Origin: an uncultured Flavobacteriaceae bacterium
GTDB taxonomy: Bacteria; Bacteroidota; Bacteroidia; Flavobacteriales; Flavobacteriaceae
Direction: 5' to 3'
DNA length: 64,000 bases
NCBI GenBank assembly: GCA_947494695.1
Contig: CANLWB010000006.1
Span: 186,001 to 250,000, forward strand
Each line of letters begins with the position of its first letter. Within the stretch, counting starts at the first letter, position 1. Below the pieces are notes generated by a model that did not search any database, was not told the origin of the DNA, and worked only from the letters and a program-made list of their open reading frames with translations. A program made the translations under genes and the position numbers. Shown here one piece after another: positions 26,901-35,454 of this stretch.

Positions 26901-27422
26901 TTAGATTAAATCCAGACACATGACATCCATACCTCTTAATTCTTCTTTAAAGGAGGGGGCTTCCAGTCGTGTTTTTCCATGGTACTGAAATCCTAGTTTT
27001 TTGTAAAAGGCTATGGCACTTAAATTAGTATCCAAAACAGATAAATACATTTTCTTTTTACCACAATCTCTAACCACTTTTATAATGTCCTTCATTACTG
27101 TTTTACCTACTCCCGAACCACTATAATTGGGAAGGATGTATATTTTTTCCAATTCGCAGTTGTCTAAATCTGAAACTTGTTCAGCCATAGCGTATTTCAC
27201 CTTTAAGAAACCAATATTCTGGTCTTCTTTGCGAATAAAAAAATAATGGTAATCATCACTAATGAGTTCATGACTTAGTCGGTTTTCATTAAATTGCTCT
27301 TCCAAAAACAGCTCTAAACCATTGTCTATCCAATGACTAGCAAACACTTCAGTATACGAGTATTTACAGATTTTTTGAAGTGCTTCAACGTCAAAAATTT
27401 TTGCTTTAATTACCGATACCAC
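26901..27422 (-). CDS. GNAT-family N-acetyltransferase
   Basis: The 173-residue protein starts with GTG at 27422 and has the GNAT core: IGFLKVKYA, CELEKIYILPNYSGSGVGKTV (acetyl-CoA loop at about 91-111) and LSAIAFYKKLGFQYHGKTR. It resembles PaiA-type spermidine/spermine acetyltransferases (EKIYILPxxSGxGVG). It converges on the LysR gene with a 5-base gap. The region between it and the methyltransferase stop at 27617 holds no gene. The substrate is not assigned. Confidence 0.82.
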   Translation of the reverse strand: MVSVIKAKIFDVEALQKICKYSYTEVFASHWIDNGLELFLEEQFNENRLSHELISDDYHYFFIRKEDQNIGFLKVKYAMAEQVSDLDNCELEKIYILPNYSGSGVGKTVMKDIIKVVRDCGKKKMYLSVLDTNLSAIAFYKKLGFQYHGKTRLEAPSFKEELRGMDVMCLDLI

Positions 27423-27616
27423 GCTTTTAATTTAATTGCCAAACTGGTTTAAACTTCATATACAAATCTAACAGTTTTTTGCTTTCATAAAAAGTTTTTA
27501 AATCATCAGATTCACTTGCAACAGATCTAAAAAACAAAAACCAGACCACCGAATGGCTACCAGGTTTCACTCCTAAATAAACAACGATTTCAATCCAGTT
27601 TATGTATTATAATGAG

Positions 27617-28273
27617 TTATTTTTGAAGCAAGTAATACTCTGATACGAGGTTGTGAATTTGGCCCTTAAATGCAACAGGAGGCTCAGTATACCTTTTAAC
27701 ATCTATGATATTAAAGTTCGTTTTTTGAACTAACGATGTTACGTCCTCTGTTTTATACTCTTTAAATCCGTATTGAGAAAAATCCAATGATTGCCCTTCA
27801 ATATATGGTCTATAAGACAAGATGAACCGTCCATCTTTAGCCAGTACTCTATAAACTTCTTTCAATGCATCATATGGGTTGTTCCAAAAATAGATGGTAT
27901 TAACTGTGCAGATTTTGTTAAAGGTTTCTTCCCAAAATGGCATGTTCTCAATGCTTGCAAGAATTAAATCGACAAATCCAGCTTTTATAAATTCGTCATT
28001 CTTCTGTTTTGCTTCCCTTATCATTGTGCCCGAAATATCAATCCCAGTAAAGAAAATATCATGTCCATAATTGAGAATATTTTTTATGTATTCTCCATTT
28101 CCTAATCCAATTTCTAAAACCTTATCGGAATCGCTTACTTCCAGTAAATCGTATGTCGTTTCATTTATAAATTTATTTAATCGGTTCATTCCTAAGGCCA
28201 CTTCAACACCAAGGGACCCTGTGGGGAGAGCTAGCTGTCTGGCGATTTTTTCAAAATCCATAGTATTATTCAC
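27617..28273 (-). CDS. SAM-dependent class I methyltransferase
   Basis: The 218-residue protein has the Rossmann methyltransferase motifs: motif I VLEIGLGNGEY (about 49-59), FTGIDISGTMI (motif post-I), FNKICTVNTIYFW and LAKDGRFILSYRP. The GTG start at 28273 overlaps the end of the VOC gene (GGTGAATAA), suggesting coupled translation; an ATG at 28261 is an alternative. The substrate is unknown; the motif set is like the UbiE/COQ5 and Methyltransf_11 groups. Confidence 0.85.
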   Translation of the reverse strand: MNNTMDFEKIARQLALPTGSLGVEVALGMNRLNKFINETTYDLLEVSDSDKVLEIGLGNGEYIKNILNYGHDIFFTGIDISGTMIREAKQKNDEFIKAGFVDLILASIENMPFWEETFNKICTVNTIYFWNNPYDALKEVYRVLAKDGRFILSYRPYIEGQSLDFSQYGFKEYKTEDVTSLVQKTNFNIIDVKRYTEPPVAFKGQIHNLVSEYYLLQK

Positions 28274-28739
28274 CCTGTGTTTCAGAAAATGTTAAGATAA
28301 ACCCGTTAACATCAGCTATTGCGAATTCATTCATTCCATAGAAGGTGGTATTCATAGGTTTGATGATAGTTACTTTATCTTGTATTTTTTCATAAAATTC
28401 ATTAATGTTTTTAATTCGAATGTAAAGGGTTAATGCGCCTCCTACTTCCAATGCCTTCAGTGTTTTATATTCATTTTTTAACGATTTTTCTTCCTGAAGC
28501 ATCAATCCAACGCCATCTAGCATGACATACCCCCATTCGAATACTCCAGATTCTGGATTTGTATCAATTAGATCAAAACCCAACGTTTTAATATAATACT
28601 CAAGTGTTTCATTAACATTTTTCACCATAATATTTGGTGTAAGTGATTCTAATTTCATAATGTTTGTATCTTTTTTCGGTTGAGACCTTACGACAGATGA
28701 AATCGCAGCAAATATTAAAACCAAAACGCGTATTTTCAT
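28266..28739 (-). CDS. VOC (glyoxalase/bleomycin-resistance) protein with signal-like N-terminus
   Basis: The 157-residue protein has a hydrophobic start (IRVLVLIFAAISSVVRSQ), then a vicinal-oxygen-chelate domain: LTPNIMVKNVNETLEYYIKTLGF, GYVMLDGVGLMLQE and NEFAIADVNGFILTFSE. The βαβββ pattern is complete. The hydrophobic lead may be a signal peptide, unusual for this family; an internal ATG at residue 27 (MKLESL) would remove it. It overlaps the methyltransferase by eight bases and follows an AraC gene on the same strand. Substrate unknown. Confidence 0.75.
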   Translation of the reverse strand: MKIRVLVLIFAAISSVVRSQPKKDTNIMKLESLTPNIMVKNVNETLEYYIKTLGFDLIDTNPESGVFEWGYVMLDGVGLMLQEEKSLKNEYKTLKALEVGGALTLYIRIKNINEFYEKIQDKVTIIKPMNTTFYGMNEFAIADVNGFILTFSETQGE

Positions 28740-28807
28740 CTGTTATCATTTTATTCGACAAAAATAACGGTGTCTTGTTGTATTGGTTTTGTAAAAAAAC
28801 GACAAGA

Positions 28808-29554
28808 TTACATTTGGGATGGGTTTAATCCAGACATTTTATTAATGACTTTAGTAAGATGCGCATGGTCGAAATATCCATGATCAAAGGCTGTATGAAG
28901 TAAACTTTTGTTAGGATGCTTTGAGATGCTTTCAATCGTTTTTTTAAACCGAACTATGGCATGGTATTCTTTCATAGTAACGCCTACGGCAGCCTTAAAA
29001 CGTCGTTCTAGCTGTCTCAAACTAATATGGTGCTGATTGGCTATTTTCACCAAATCAATGGCTTTGTAATCATTTTCAATGGTATCACAAACCGAAGGTA
29101 TCAAATGATGCTGCTCTATGTTTGCTGCTTCCAAAAGACGTATTAAAACCGTTTCAATATGATTAATTCTAACAAATTGATTCTTCATATCGATCAACAC
29201 TTCAAGTAAGGAGGTATTTAAATTTGAAAGTATTTCTGAAGCATTAATCGTGTCATTTTTTATCTCCGAAAAAGGAAAATTTGATAGCATGCTTAGTTTT
29301 CCAGGTTTAAAACGGATGCCGAAAGTTTCTGAATGTTGTTCTGATATAATGTTTCTGTAAGACGTCATCATACCTGAAACTCTAATACGATTCCATAAAA
29401 ACGTATCTAAATCTCTATTAAGATCAAAAACGATATCTATAAATCCATCTGGGAGAATTCTGGATTCAACCTTACTGCCATGGTTCTTTGCCACCCAATA
29501 TGTATCGATATAAGGCAGCAAAGGCTTTGATGGTATGTATTCCTGATACAACAT
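28808..29554 (-). CDS. AraC-family transcriptional regulator (DUF6597 N-terminal domain)
   Basis: The 248-residue protein has an N-terminal DUF6597-like domain (YIPSKPLLPYIDTYW, LPDGFIDIVFDLN, SETFGIRFKPGKL) and a C-terminal AraC DNA-binding domain (ISLRQLERRFKAAVGVTMKEYHAI, DHGYFDHAHLTKVINKMSGLNPSQ). It lies upstream of the VOC and methyltransferase genes on the same strand, with a 68-base gap, and likely controls them. A second AraC gene of the same type precedes another VOC gene at 31.0 kb. Confidence 0.88.
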   Translation of the reverse strand: MLYQEYIPSKPLLPYIDTYWVAKNHGSKVESRILPDGFIDIVFDLNRDLDTFLWNRIRVSGMMTSYRNIISEQHSETFGIRFKPGKLSMLSNFPFSEIKNDTINASEILSNLNTSLLEVLIDMKNQFVRINHIETVLIRLLEAANIEQHHLIPSVCDTIENDYKAIDLVKIANQHHISLRQLERRFKAAVGVTMKEYHAIVRFKKTIESISKHPNKSLLHTAFDHGYFDHAHLTKVINKMSGLNPSQM

Positions 29555-29585
29555 TTTTTATTGTTTATCTTATACGCTTTCTAAG

Positions 29586-29949
29586 TTAATATATTGAATT
29601 GAAAAGCCCATGAGAAGACGTGAATAAATAATTATCTTCATCAGTTCCAATCCATATTTTCCCATTGATATCTTCAAATAAAGTCCGTGCCCTATTGCTC
29701 ACTAATGGGGTTTCTCCAACTCTATTTATATATATAACCAATTCATATCCATTATAAATGCTAATGCCTTCATAAGTCCCGAACCATAAATAACCACGAG
29801 AATCTTCTAACATCGAGGTTACGTGATTATGAGATAAACCATCTGAAATGGTTAAATTTTTTAAATATTCGAGAGTATTTTTTTGCGACCATAAATTGAA
29901 GATAATCAGGGCAAAAATTAAAAAAATACTATAAAATTTTATTTTTCAT
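29586..29949 (-). pseudogene. Hybrid two-component sensor, N-terminal fragment
   Basis: The minus frame reads SIFLIFALIIFNLWSQKNTLEYLKNLTISDGLSHNHVTSM, then LEDSRGYLWFGTYEGISIYNG and FEDINGKIWIGTDEDN, and stops at 29586. This is the start of a hybrid two-component system (signal peptide plus first β-propeller repeats); the full protein would have about 1300 residues. The ATG at 29949 is one base out of frame, so there is a 5' frameshift as well as the 3' loss. It is dead. The gap 29950-30280 upstream holds nothing recognised. Confidence 0.7.
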
Positions 29950-30280
29950 AAAACCATTCTTAAATCAATTTTCAATAAAGTTTAACATGCCCTTGAAAAA
30001 AGTTTATGCTTTGCTCTGTTCATAAAACAACTAGTACTTGTTAAGACACTAACAACTGATTTGAAGCGTGTTTTTTCATCAAGAATCATTTATAGAAGTA
30101 ATACATCGATCGAAAGTTAAGTTGAAAATAAAATATAGTCATACCATATTCTAAAACAATTACCTAGTTCTAATGACGTCGAAAACCCAACATATGTCTT
30201 CTGGTTTTCCTATTTTTAGTAAGTTAGTAGCTCAATCACATTTCTATTCATACACCAGGTATTAATTATAAACAGGAAAA

Positions 30281-30898
30281 ATGAGAACGATACTAATCAT
30301 ATTTACATTTTTAACTTTAACTAGCTGTAGAGATAGCCATCAAAAGCCTGTTTCTAAAAACGATAGATTTGAACTTATTCCCGAACCTGACAAGGACCTA
30401 AGAGAAGCATATGAACAGCAACAAAAGAGTAAATTGGCTGCTGACACAACTTACCAAGAGTTTATGGGAGAAACACTAATACCGATAAGGAAAAAACTTA
30501 AGCGACTTTCAAACAAGCCTGGGTGGACAGTCATTAATAAAATAAAAACTGAACGCAATAATGGAATAGCCGAGTACTACTATCTAAAAGATGAATTAAA
30601 AAAAGTGAGGTTTCTTCAAAATACTGACTCCACGGATAAGTTTGCTGAATACTACATAGACAATGATTCCCTATTTTTTGTATTCGAACGGCAAACGGAT
30701 AAGAACGCACTAAAAAATGACCATGAACATTACAAACCTTCTGAAGATAGCCTATTTTTTAACGGTGGAACATTAATAAGAATAAAAAGTAATATCGACC
30801 GTGAAGGGCTATTTACGGAAGCGTATAGAAAGGAAAAACAAACTCGACTAATAGCTGAATTTGAGAGTCTTAAAGAACAACTAAAAAACCAGAAGTAA
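30281..30898 (+). CDS. Lipoprotein of unknown function
   Basis: The 205-residue product starts with a short lipoprotein signal (RTILIIFTFLTLTSC, Cys at 16). It is then charged and helical, with Lys/Glu-rich stretches (LREAYEQQQKSKLAAD, TLIPIRKKLKRLS, EKQTRLIAEFESLKEQLKN). The centre has short β-segments (GIAEYYYLKDELKKVRFL, EYYIDNDSLFFVFERQ). I do not recognise a family. It stands alone between an empty gap and the second AraC gene. The C-terminal helix may form a coiled coil. Confidence 0.6.
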   Translation: MRTILIIFTFLTLTSCRDSHQKPVSKNDRFELIPEPDKDLREAYEQQQKSKLAADTTYQEFMGETLIPIRKKLKRLSNKPGWTVINKIKTERNNGIAEYYYLKDELKKVRFLQNTDSTDKFAEYYIDNDSLFFVFERQTDKNALKNDHEHYKPSEDSLFFNGGTLIRIKSNIDREGLFTEAYRKEKQTRLIAEFESLKEQLKNQK

Positions 30899-31040
30899 AT
30901 GTAAACTCTTAGCCTCTTACAGTTTAGAGGGCTAAACATTTACAAACTGCACAAAGCATTGTAAGAAAGAGGACAAACTATTAACAGAACCTCAGACTTT
31001 ACAGAGCTGTGATATATGTCATCAACCCATTCTAAATGAA

Positions 31041-31853
31041 GTGAAAACACTTGAAATTATAAAACACCATTACAAACCAATTCAGCCAACCGTAAATGCT
31101 GATCATGGACAAATAGTCTACCAAGAAATTGGTCCGGATAAGAAAATAGAAAATTTTGTGTACTGTTTTTGGCAACTAAAAACACCAAAGCTATTAAACC
31201 AACCTTATGTTTACCGGGTTGTTTCAGACGGTTGCATCGACATATTTTTTGAACACAATCGACTATCAGAAAATTTTGTAATGGGGTTTTGCAAAAAATA
31301 TACAGAGTTTTCCATTGGCAAAACTTTTGACTATATCGGTATTCGATTTTTACCTTCTGCCTTTCCTCTTTTATTTGGAGTGGATGCTCAAATATTGAGT
31401 AATCAATCACAAGAATTGGAACATATTCTGCCCGACTTTTCTAAGTGGATAACGTCCAGAATCAAACCATCAGATTCGTTTGAAAGCATTACAAAACAAT
31501 TGAACGAAAAATTAATTGATGTAATAGCAAAACAGAGTTTTTATTATGATCAGCGCTTTTTCAACGCTTTAAATCTCATTTTTCAGAGGAATGGATTCTT
31601 AGACACCGAAAAAGAACTAAATACGGGTTTGAGTTCACGACAACTTCGCCGGATTTTTAATTTCTATATTGGAACAACCGCAAAAAGGTTTAGCAATGTT
31701 GTACGGTTTCAACACATTCTAAGTGCGAAACCTTCAAAACAGAGCCTTAAAGAGAATAAGCTATACTTTGACGTTGGATTTTATGACCAGGCACATTTCA
31801 TAAAAAACTTTAAAACATTTTATGGCATAACACCTTCTGAAGCTTTTCAATAA
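31041..31853 (+). CDS. AraC-family transcriptional regulator (DUF6597 N-terminal domain)
   Basis: The 270-residue protein starts with GTG at 31041; no in-frame ATG lies nearby. The N-terminal domain (NFVYCFWQLKTPK, VVSDGCIDIFFEHN, FDYIGIRFLPSAFP) matches DUF6597 and the C-terminus is an AraC helix-turn-helix (LSSRQLRRIFNFYIGTTAKRF, YFDVGFYDQAHFIKNFKTFYG). It precedes a VOC gene on the same strand by 70 bases, mirroring the AraC-VOC pair at 28.3-29.6 kb. It likely controls that gene. Confidence 0.85.
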   Translation: MKTLEIIKHHYKPIQPTVNADHGQIVYQEIGPDKKIENFVYCFWQLKTPKLLNQPYVYRVVSDGCIDIFFEHNRLSENFVMGFCKKYTEFSIGKTFDYIGIRFLPSAFPLLFGVDAQILSNQSQELEHILPDFSKWITSRIKPSDSFESITKQLNEKLIDVIAKQSFYYDQRFFNALNLIFQRNGFLDTEKELNTGLSSRQLRRIFNFYIGTTAKRFSNVVRFQHILSAKPSKQSLKENKLYFDVGFYDQAHFIKNFKTFYGITPSEAFQ

Positions 31854-31923
31854 ACGTTGTCCGATTTTTACAATTTCTGCAAAACACCTCACACTAAATT
31901 TGTTCTAACAAAATTATTTAGAA

Positions 31924-32373
31924 ATGAGAACATTAGTATTAACCACATTTGTCTTAATTATAAGTTGGACAAATGCACAAACACAAAATAAAATGCAACT
32001 AAACGCAGGAATAATTACAGAAAAGCTAGCTGAGACCAAAGAATTTTACACCAATATATTGGGCTTTGGAGTAAGCTTTGAAAATGACTTTTATCTTTTA
32101 ATGCACACACCCGACAAGTCTTCGGAAATTAGCTTTTTACAACCAAATCACCCAAGTCAGAAACCAATATTCCAATCACCTTTCAATGGAAAAGGCGTTT
32201 ATTTGACCATAGAAGTTGAAGATGTAGATAAAGTTTATGAACATCTTAAAAACAAAGGAGTGGTCATGGAAATTGAAATAAGAGACGAATCTTGGGGTGA
32301 CAGACACTTTGCCATTGTTGATCCAAATGGCATTGGAATTGATATTGTGACCTATACGAAACCCGAAGAATAA
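31924..32373 (+). CDS. VOC-family protein with signal-like N-terminus
   Basis: The 149-residue protein starts with a hydrophobic segment ending ISWTNAQTQ (signal peptide likely, cut after Ala-18 or Gln-19), then a VOC domain: LNAGIITEKLAETKEFYTNI, GKGVYLTIEVEDVDKVYEHL and DRHFAIVDPNGIGIDIVTY. It has the glyoxalase/bleomycin-resistance layout, with a Glu (EVED) and His (RHFA) in metal-ligand positions. Exported VOC proteins are uncommon. The AraC gene upstream may be its regulator. Confidence 0.75.
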   Translation: MRTLVLTTFVLIISWTNAQTQNKMQLNAGIITEKLAETKEFYTNILGFGVSFENDFYLLMHTPDKSSEISFLQPNHPSQKPIFQSPFNGKGVYLTIEVEDVDKVYEHLKNKGVVMEIEIRDESWGDRHFAIVDPNGIGIDIVTYTKPEE

Positions 32374-32571
32374 GTACTATAATCAAGGCTTAGTTAACAT
32401 TGAAATTGTAGATCACCTAGCATATAGATATTTTGAAGAAATCATCAATTACAAAATATAGTCAATATTGATAATGAAAATTTTATATGAGTGTTTTTTA
32501 ATAATGCCCTCAACGTCGGGAGACTTTGTAGAATGGATTTCATTGATAAAGAACAAGACTCTCAACCCTCA

Positions 32572-32931
32572 TTATTTACCATCTTTAACCCTATTTTGAT
32601 TTCCCCATGCCGACATGGCCAATATAATTGGCTCTAACGTTTTTCCTTTTAATGTAAGCTCATATTCTACTTTAGGTGGTACCTCTGGATATTGAATCCT
32701 ATTAAGAAGTCCATCTTTTTTAAGCTCCTTAAGCTTATAAATAAGTGTTTTTTCTGATATTCCCATTAATCTTCTTTTTAGTTCACTAAACCTCAGTTTT
32801 TCATCATCAAGAAGATGTGCCAATATACTGGGTTTCCATCTACTTCCTATAAGTGACAATGTATAGGCCATATCGCATTCCTTATTAAGCCATGATTCAT
32901 TTTCTAGGTTTGTAGAAGTTTGTTTTCTCAT
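32572..32931 (-). CDS. HxlR-family transcriptional regulator
   Basis: The 119-residue protein is a single winged helix of the HxlR type: CDMAYTLSLIGSRWKPSIL (residues 19-37), LRFSELKRRLMGISEKTLIYKLKELKKDGLL and VPPKVEYELTLKGKTLEPII. The Cys-19 beside the helix is at the redox-sensing position of HypR/YodB relatives. It is divergent from the DoxX gene across an 85-base gap, the usual arrangement of a repressor and its target. Confidence 0.9.
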   Translation of the reverse strand: MRKQTSTNLENESWLNKECDMAYTLSLIGSRWKPSILAHLLDDEKLRFSELKRRLMGISEKTLIYKLKELKKDGLLNRIQYPEVPPKVEYELTLKGKTLEPIILAMSAWGNQNRVKDGK

Positions 32932-33016
32932 AATACATACTTTTTTGTTGGTACCTTACAATTTAGTAGGTTCTTGTTTTATCGAAACTATGAAAATAAA
33001 TTTGTGAAAAAAAACA

Positions 33017-33424
33017 ATGACAACTACAAACACAGAAAAACAAACAAAAGCTGATAAAATCAAAAAGATCGTGCATTGGATTTTCATGCCTTATTATATT
33101 TATGAATTTGGTTATGCTTTACTTGCTAAGGTCTTTCAATATCCTTATATGATGAAAGGCATGCAATTCTATGGCTTTAATAAAATATGGACATTAAGTA
33201 TTGGGTACGCCGAATTAATTGGATGGGGCATGATTTTAATTGGATTATTTAGACCGAAAATAAGAATTATAGGTATTATCTTTCTTTTTCCATTTGCTAT
33301 TGGAGCTCTCACAGCCCATATGTCTCATCAAGAATATGTTCATTTCTATCCTTCCCTTATCATGTGTATCTCCTCGGCAGTACTTCTGTGGTCTTCTAAA
33401 AATTTAAAAATGGAAATCATTTAA
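33017..33424 (+). CDS. DoxX-like membrane protein
   Basis: The 135-residue product has four membrane segments and the DoxX pattern: IVHWIFMPYYIYEFGYALLAK, FGFNK-like GFNKIWTLSIGYAELIGWGMIL, IIGIIFLFPFAIGALTAHM and YPSLIMCISSAVLLW. DoxX proteins are small inner-membrane proteins linked to thiol or quinone redox stress. It is divergent from an HxlR regulator, which supports redox or electrophile-induced expression. The exact role is unknown. Confidence 0.75.
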   Translation: MTTTNTEKQTKADKIKKIVHWIFMPYYIYEFGYALLAKVFQYPYMMKGMQFYGFNKIWTLSIGYAELIGWGMILIGLFRPKIRIIGIIFLFPFAIGALTAHMSHQEYVHFYPSLIMCISSAVLLWSSKNLKMEII

Positions 33425-33499
33425 AGTAAACATTTAGACCAATCAATCTTAAGTTTTAATTCTAGTTTCTTCGCTAAAAACCCGAAGAATAAATATCAT

Positions 33500-33874
33500 G
33501 TGCCATGTAGGTCATTGTTGCGGCAGAACACTATAAAAAATTTTAGTCCAAAAGTTCCATTCCGCAAAGTCGGGAGACTTTGCGGAGCAGGGTATTTTTC
33601 AGTTAAACTATTTTTTGAAGAAACCATTAGGCAAAATGAAATCGAAAATGAGAGCCCAAAATATTTCAAAATGAGCATGGACGGTGAAATGTCGATGGTT
33701 TCCATTACCGTAAATCCAAATTTAGAAGCTATAAGTCGTGAAAACAGTATAACGGTAATTTCAGATAAGGGAAATATATATTCTTTCGTTCTTAGAGTAG
33801 TGAAAATCCCTTCACTATTATGTATTAAGGTAAAGAAAGAAGATGCGGTTTTTAAGTTTAAAAATACAAACTAA
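33500..33874 (+). CDS. Small β-rich protein of uncertain reality
   Basis: The 124-codon frame contains a plausible β-rich part from about residue 32 (YFSVKLFFEETIRQNEIENES, MSMVSITVNPNLEAISRENS, ITVISDKGNIYSFVLRV). That part vaguely recalls the C-terminal β-domain of TraN/DUF4138 conjugation proteins. The first 30 codons lie over a 10+10 inverted repeat (33562-33585) and look non-coding, so either the start is wrong or a palindrome has replaced the 5' end of a larger gene. It lies after the DoxX gene without its own promoter that I can see. I do not assign a function. Confidence 0.3.
   Translation: MPCRSLLRQNTIKNFSPKVPFRKVGRLCGAGYFSVKLFFEETIRQNEIENESPKYFKMSMDGEMSMVSITVNPNLEAISRENSITVISDKGNIYSFVLRVVKIPSLLCIKVKKEDAVFKFKNTN
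33562..33585. repeat. Perfect 10+10 inverted repeat
   Basis: CCGCAAAGTC-GGGA-GACTTTGCGG is a perfect hairpin. Fourteen of its bases (GTCGGGAGACTTTG) recur at 32515-32528, about 1.05 kb upstream, so it may belong to a REP-like dispersed family. The gap 33875-34143 holds nothing else. Confidence 0.6.
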
Positions 33875-34143
33875 CTACAGGGTAAAGCTGTCCATGGAAA
33901 ATGGAGAATCATCCATGGTTTAGCATGCACAATAAAAATATCTTTGTGAATTAACAATTTGACCACCTGATCTATTGGATTCATATAACGGAAATCAATT
34001 TTTCTTAGGATTAAATCGAATTGAAAATGATATGGCATTTCGATAATAACAGATGACTATTTCCGTTACACTTTCAATAAACAAATATATTATGATGCTT
34101 TTTTTACAAGGCATGGAACACTTTAAAAAAACAATTCAAGAAA

Positions 34144-35109
34144 ATGAAAAAAGCCCCAAAAAGAAAACATTGGACGATTCTACTACTGAGCATTTTATTA
34201 ACCTCTATGATCTCTTGCGGAAGTGATGATGGACCTGATGACAATGGTGAAACAGCCGAGCATGCCGAAACCAAACAAAAGTTAATCGGGGAATGGCGGC
34301 TTGTAAGCAGTACGGTTGACGGGGAGGCTGTAGGATCTGAAGATTTTTCATATCTAAAAGAATCTAAGGCTACTTTTAATGAAGATAATAGTTATGAGCT
34401 TGCTTACATCAAACGTAGTGGTAATTCATCGGCAACATCGATTTTGGCCGGAACATATACAGTCGATGGCATCAATAGCGTTACTTTTTTGAATTCCACC
34501 TCTAAAATTGAGTTAATGGATGATGCCCTGCGGATTACCTCCACTACTGATGATAATAAAACACAGGTAGATATTTTTATCAGAAGTGATAGTGAGCTTT
34601 TTAATGATGATCAAGGCAATGGAGATATTATAGGAGATGATGAAGATGACAATTCAAACCCGCCCGACCCTTCTTTTGACGGTTCAGCAATCATTTCACA
34701 AATACAGGGTGTTTGGGAAATAACGAATGTAACGGATGAATGCCAAGTAAAGAACACACTGGAATTTGTAGATTCGGAAAAAGTTATTTTCACACAACAT
34801 AAAAAATCCTTCAATAGAAATGATCTGCTGAATTACAATGTGAGCGTAAGTTTCCCTCTACAATCAGATTTTTCAGGTGTCGTTACAAAAGGGTTCAATA
34901 CGGTTACCTTTGACAGTACTGCGAATTGCCAGTTTATAAAAGAAAGCAATTTAAGTTATCTGGTTCAGGATGCCGAAACCATAATAATCAAAGAATCTTC
35001 AAAACTTACTTTTAAGTTAGTGGACGATAATACCATAAACTTGATATTTGAATATGAGGATGAAGATTCCAACGAGCAGGTGCTTCAATTTGTTTATACA
35101 AAAGCTTAA
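34144..35109 (+). CDS. Lipoprotein with two lipocalin-like domains
   Basis: The 321-residue product has a lipobox (LTSMISCGSDDG, Cys at 25), an acidic linker and two lipocalin-like repeats: KLIGEWRLVSSTVDGEAVG (about 45-150) and QGVWEITNVTDECQVKNTLEF (about 190-320). They are joined by an acidic Asp/Gly/Asn-rich stretch (NGDIIGDDEDDNSNPPDP). Such proteins are common at the flavobacterial outer membrane; they bind small molecules or serve the cell surface. The GSDDGPDDN after the Cys is the usual acidic signal for surface-exposed lipoproteins. It stands alone, followed by a strong hairpin. Function unknown. Confidence 0.7.
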   Translation: MKKAPKRKHWTILLLSILLTSMISCGSDDGPDDNGETAEHAETKQKLIGEWRLVSSTVDGEAVGSEDFSYLKESKATFNEDNSYELAYIKRSGNSSATSILAGTYTVDGINSVTFLNSTSKIELMDDALRITSTTDDNKTQVDIFIRSDSELFNDDQGNGDIIGDDEDDNSNPPDPSFDGSAIISQIQGVWEITNVTDECQVKNTLEFVDSEKVIFTQHKKSFNRNDLLNYNVSVSFPLQSDFSGVVTKGFNTVTFDSTANCQFIKESNLSYLVQDAETIIIKESSKLTFKLVDDNTINLIFEYEDEDSNEQVLQFVYTKA

Positions 35110-35125
35110 GCAGATAAAGTAAAGC

Positions 35126-35157
35126 GTGAATAGTGCCCTTCATAGGGCATTATTCAC
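35126..35157 (+). terminator. Strong hairpin after the two-domain lipoprotein gene
   Basis: GTGAATAGTGCCCT pairs with AGGGCATTATTCAC (14-base stem, one G-T) around a 4-base loop. It lacks a clear T-run. Confidence 0.5.
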
Positions 35158-35454
35158 TTGATTGCAAACAGCCGTAGGCATCGTGAACTTCAGCAAAGTA
35201 AAGTAACAGTCCTTTTGGCCTGTCATTTGCTCCCAAAAGCTCAGAACCAGAACAATACAAGCGCATAGTTCTTCGAGATTGAAATCTAATCTAAAGTTGT
35301 TGTACGGTAAGGCTCCGATCGTGCGCCGGGTGCGACCCACTTTTTTCGATGTTCCTTTTTGCCTTTTGGAGTTTTAACGATCCCAATTGTCCAAGGACTT
35401 GAATAGGAGATTAGAGTACTTTAGAGCAACAAAAAACCCAAATTACTATACCCC
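35158..35454. other. Unexplained, locally GC-richer intergenic stretch
   Basis: A 66-codon minus frame (35140-35340) reads TRRTIGALPYNNFRLDF and LVLSFWEQMTGQKDCYF. I recognise no family, and the hairpin at 35126 covers its end. A repeat-family or mobile-element remnant is possible. Confidence 0.3.
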
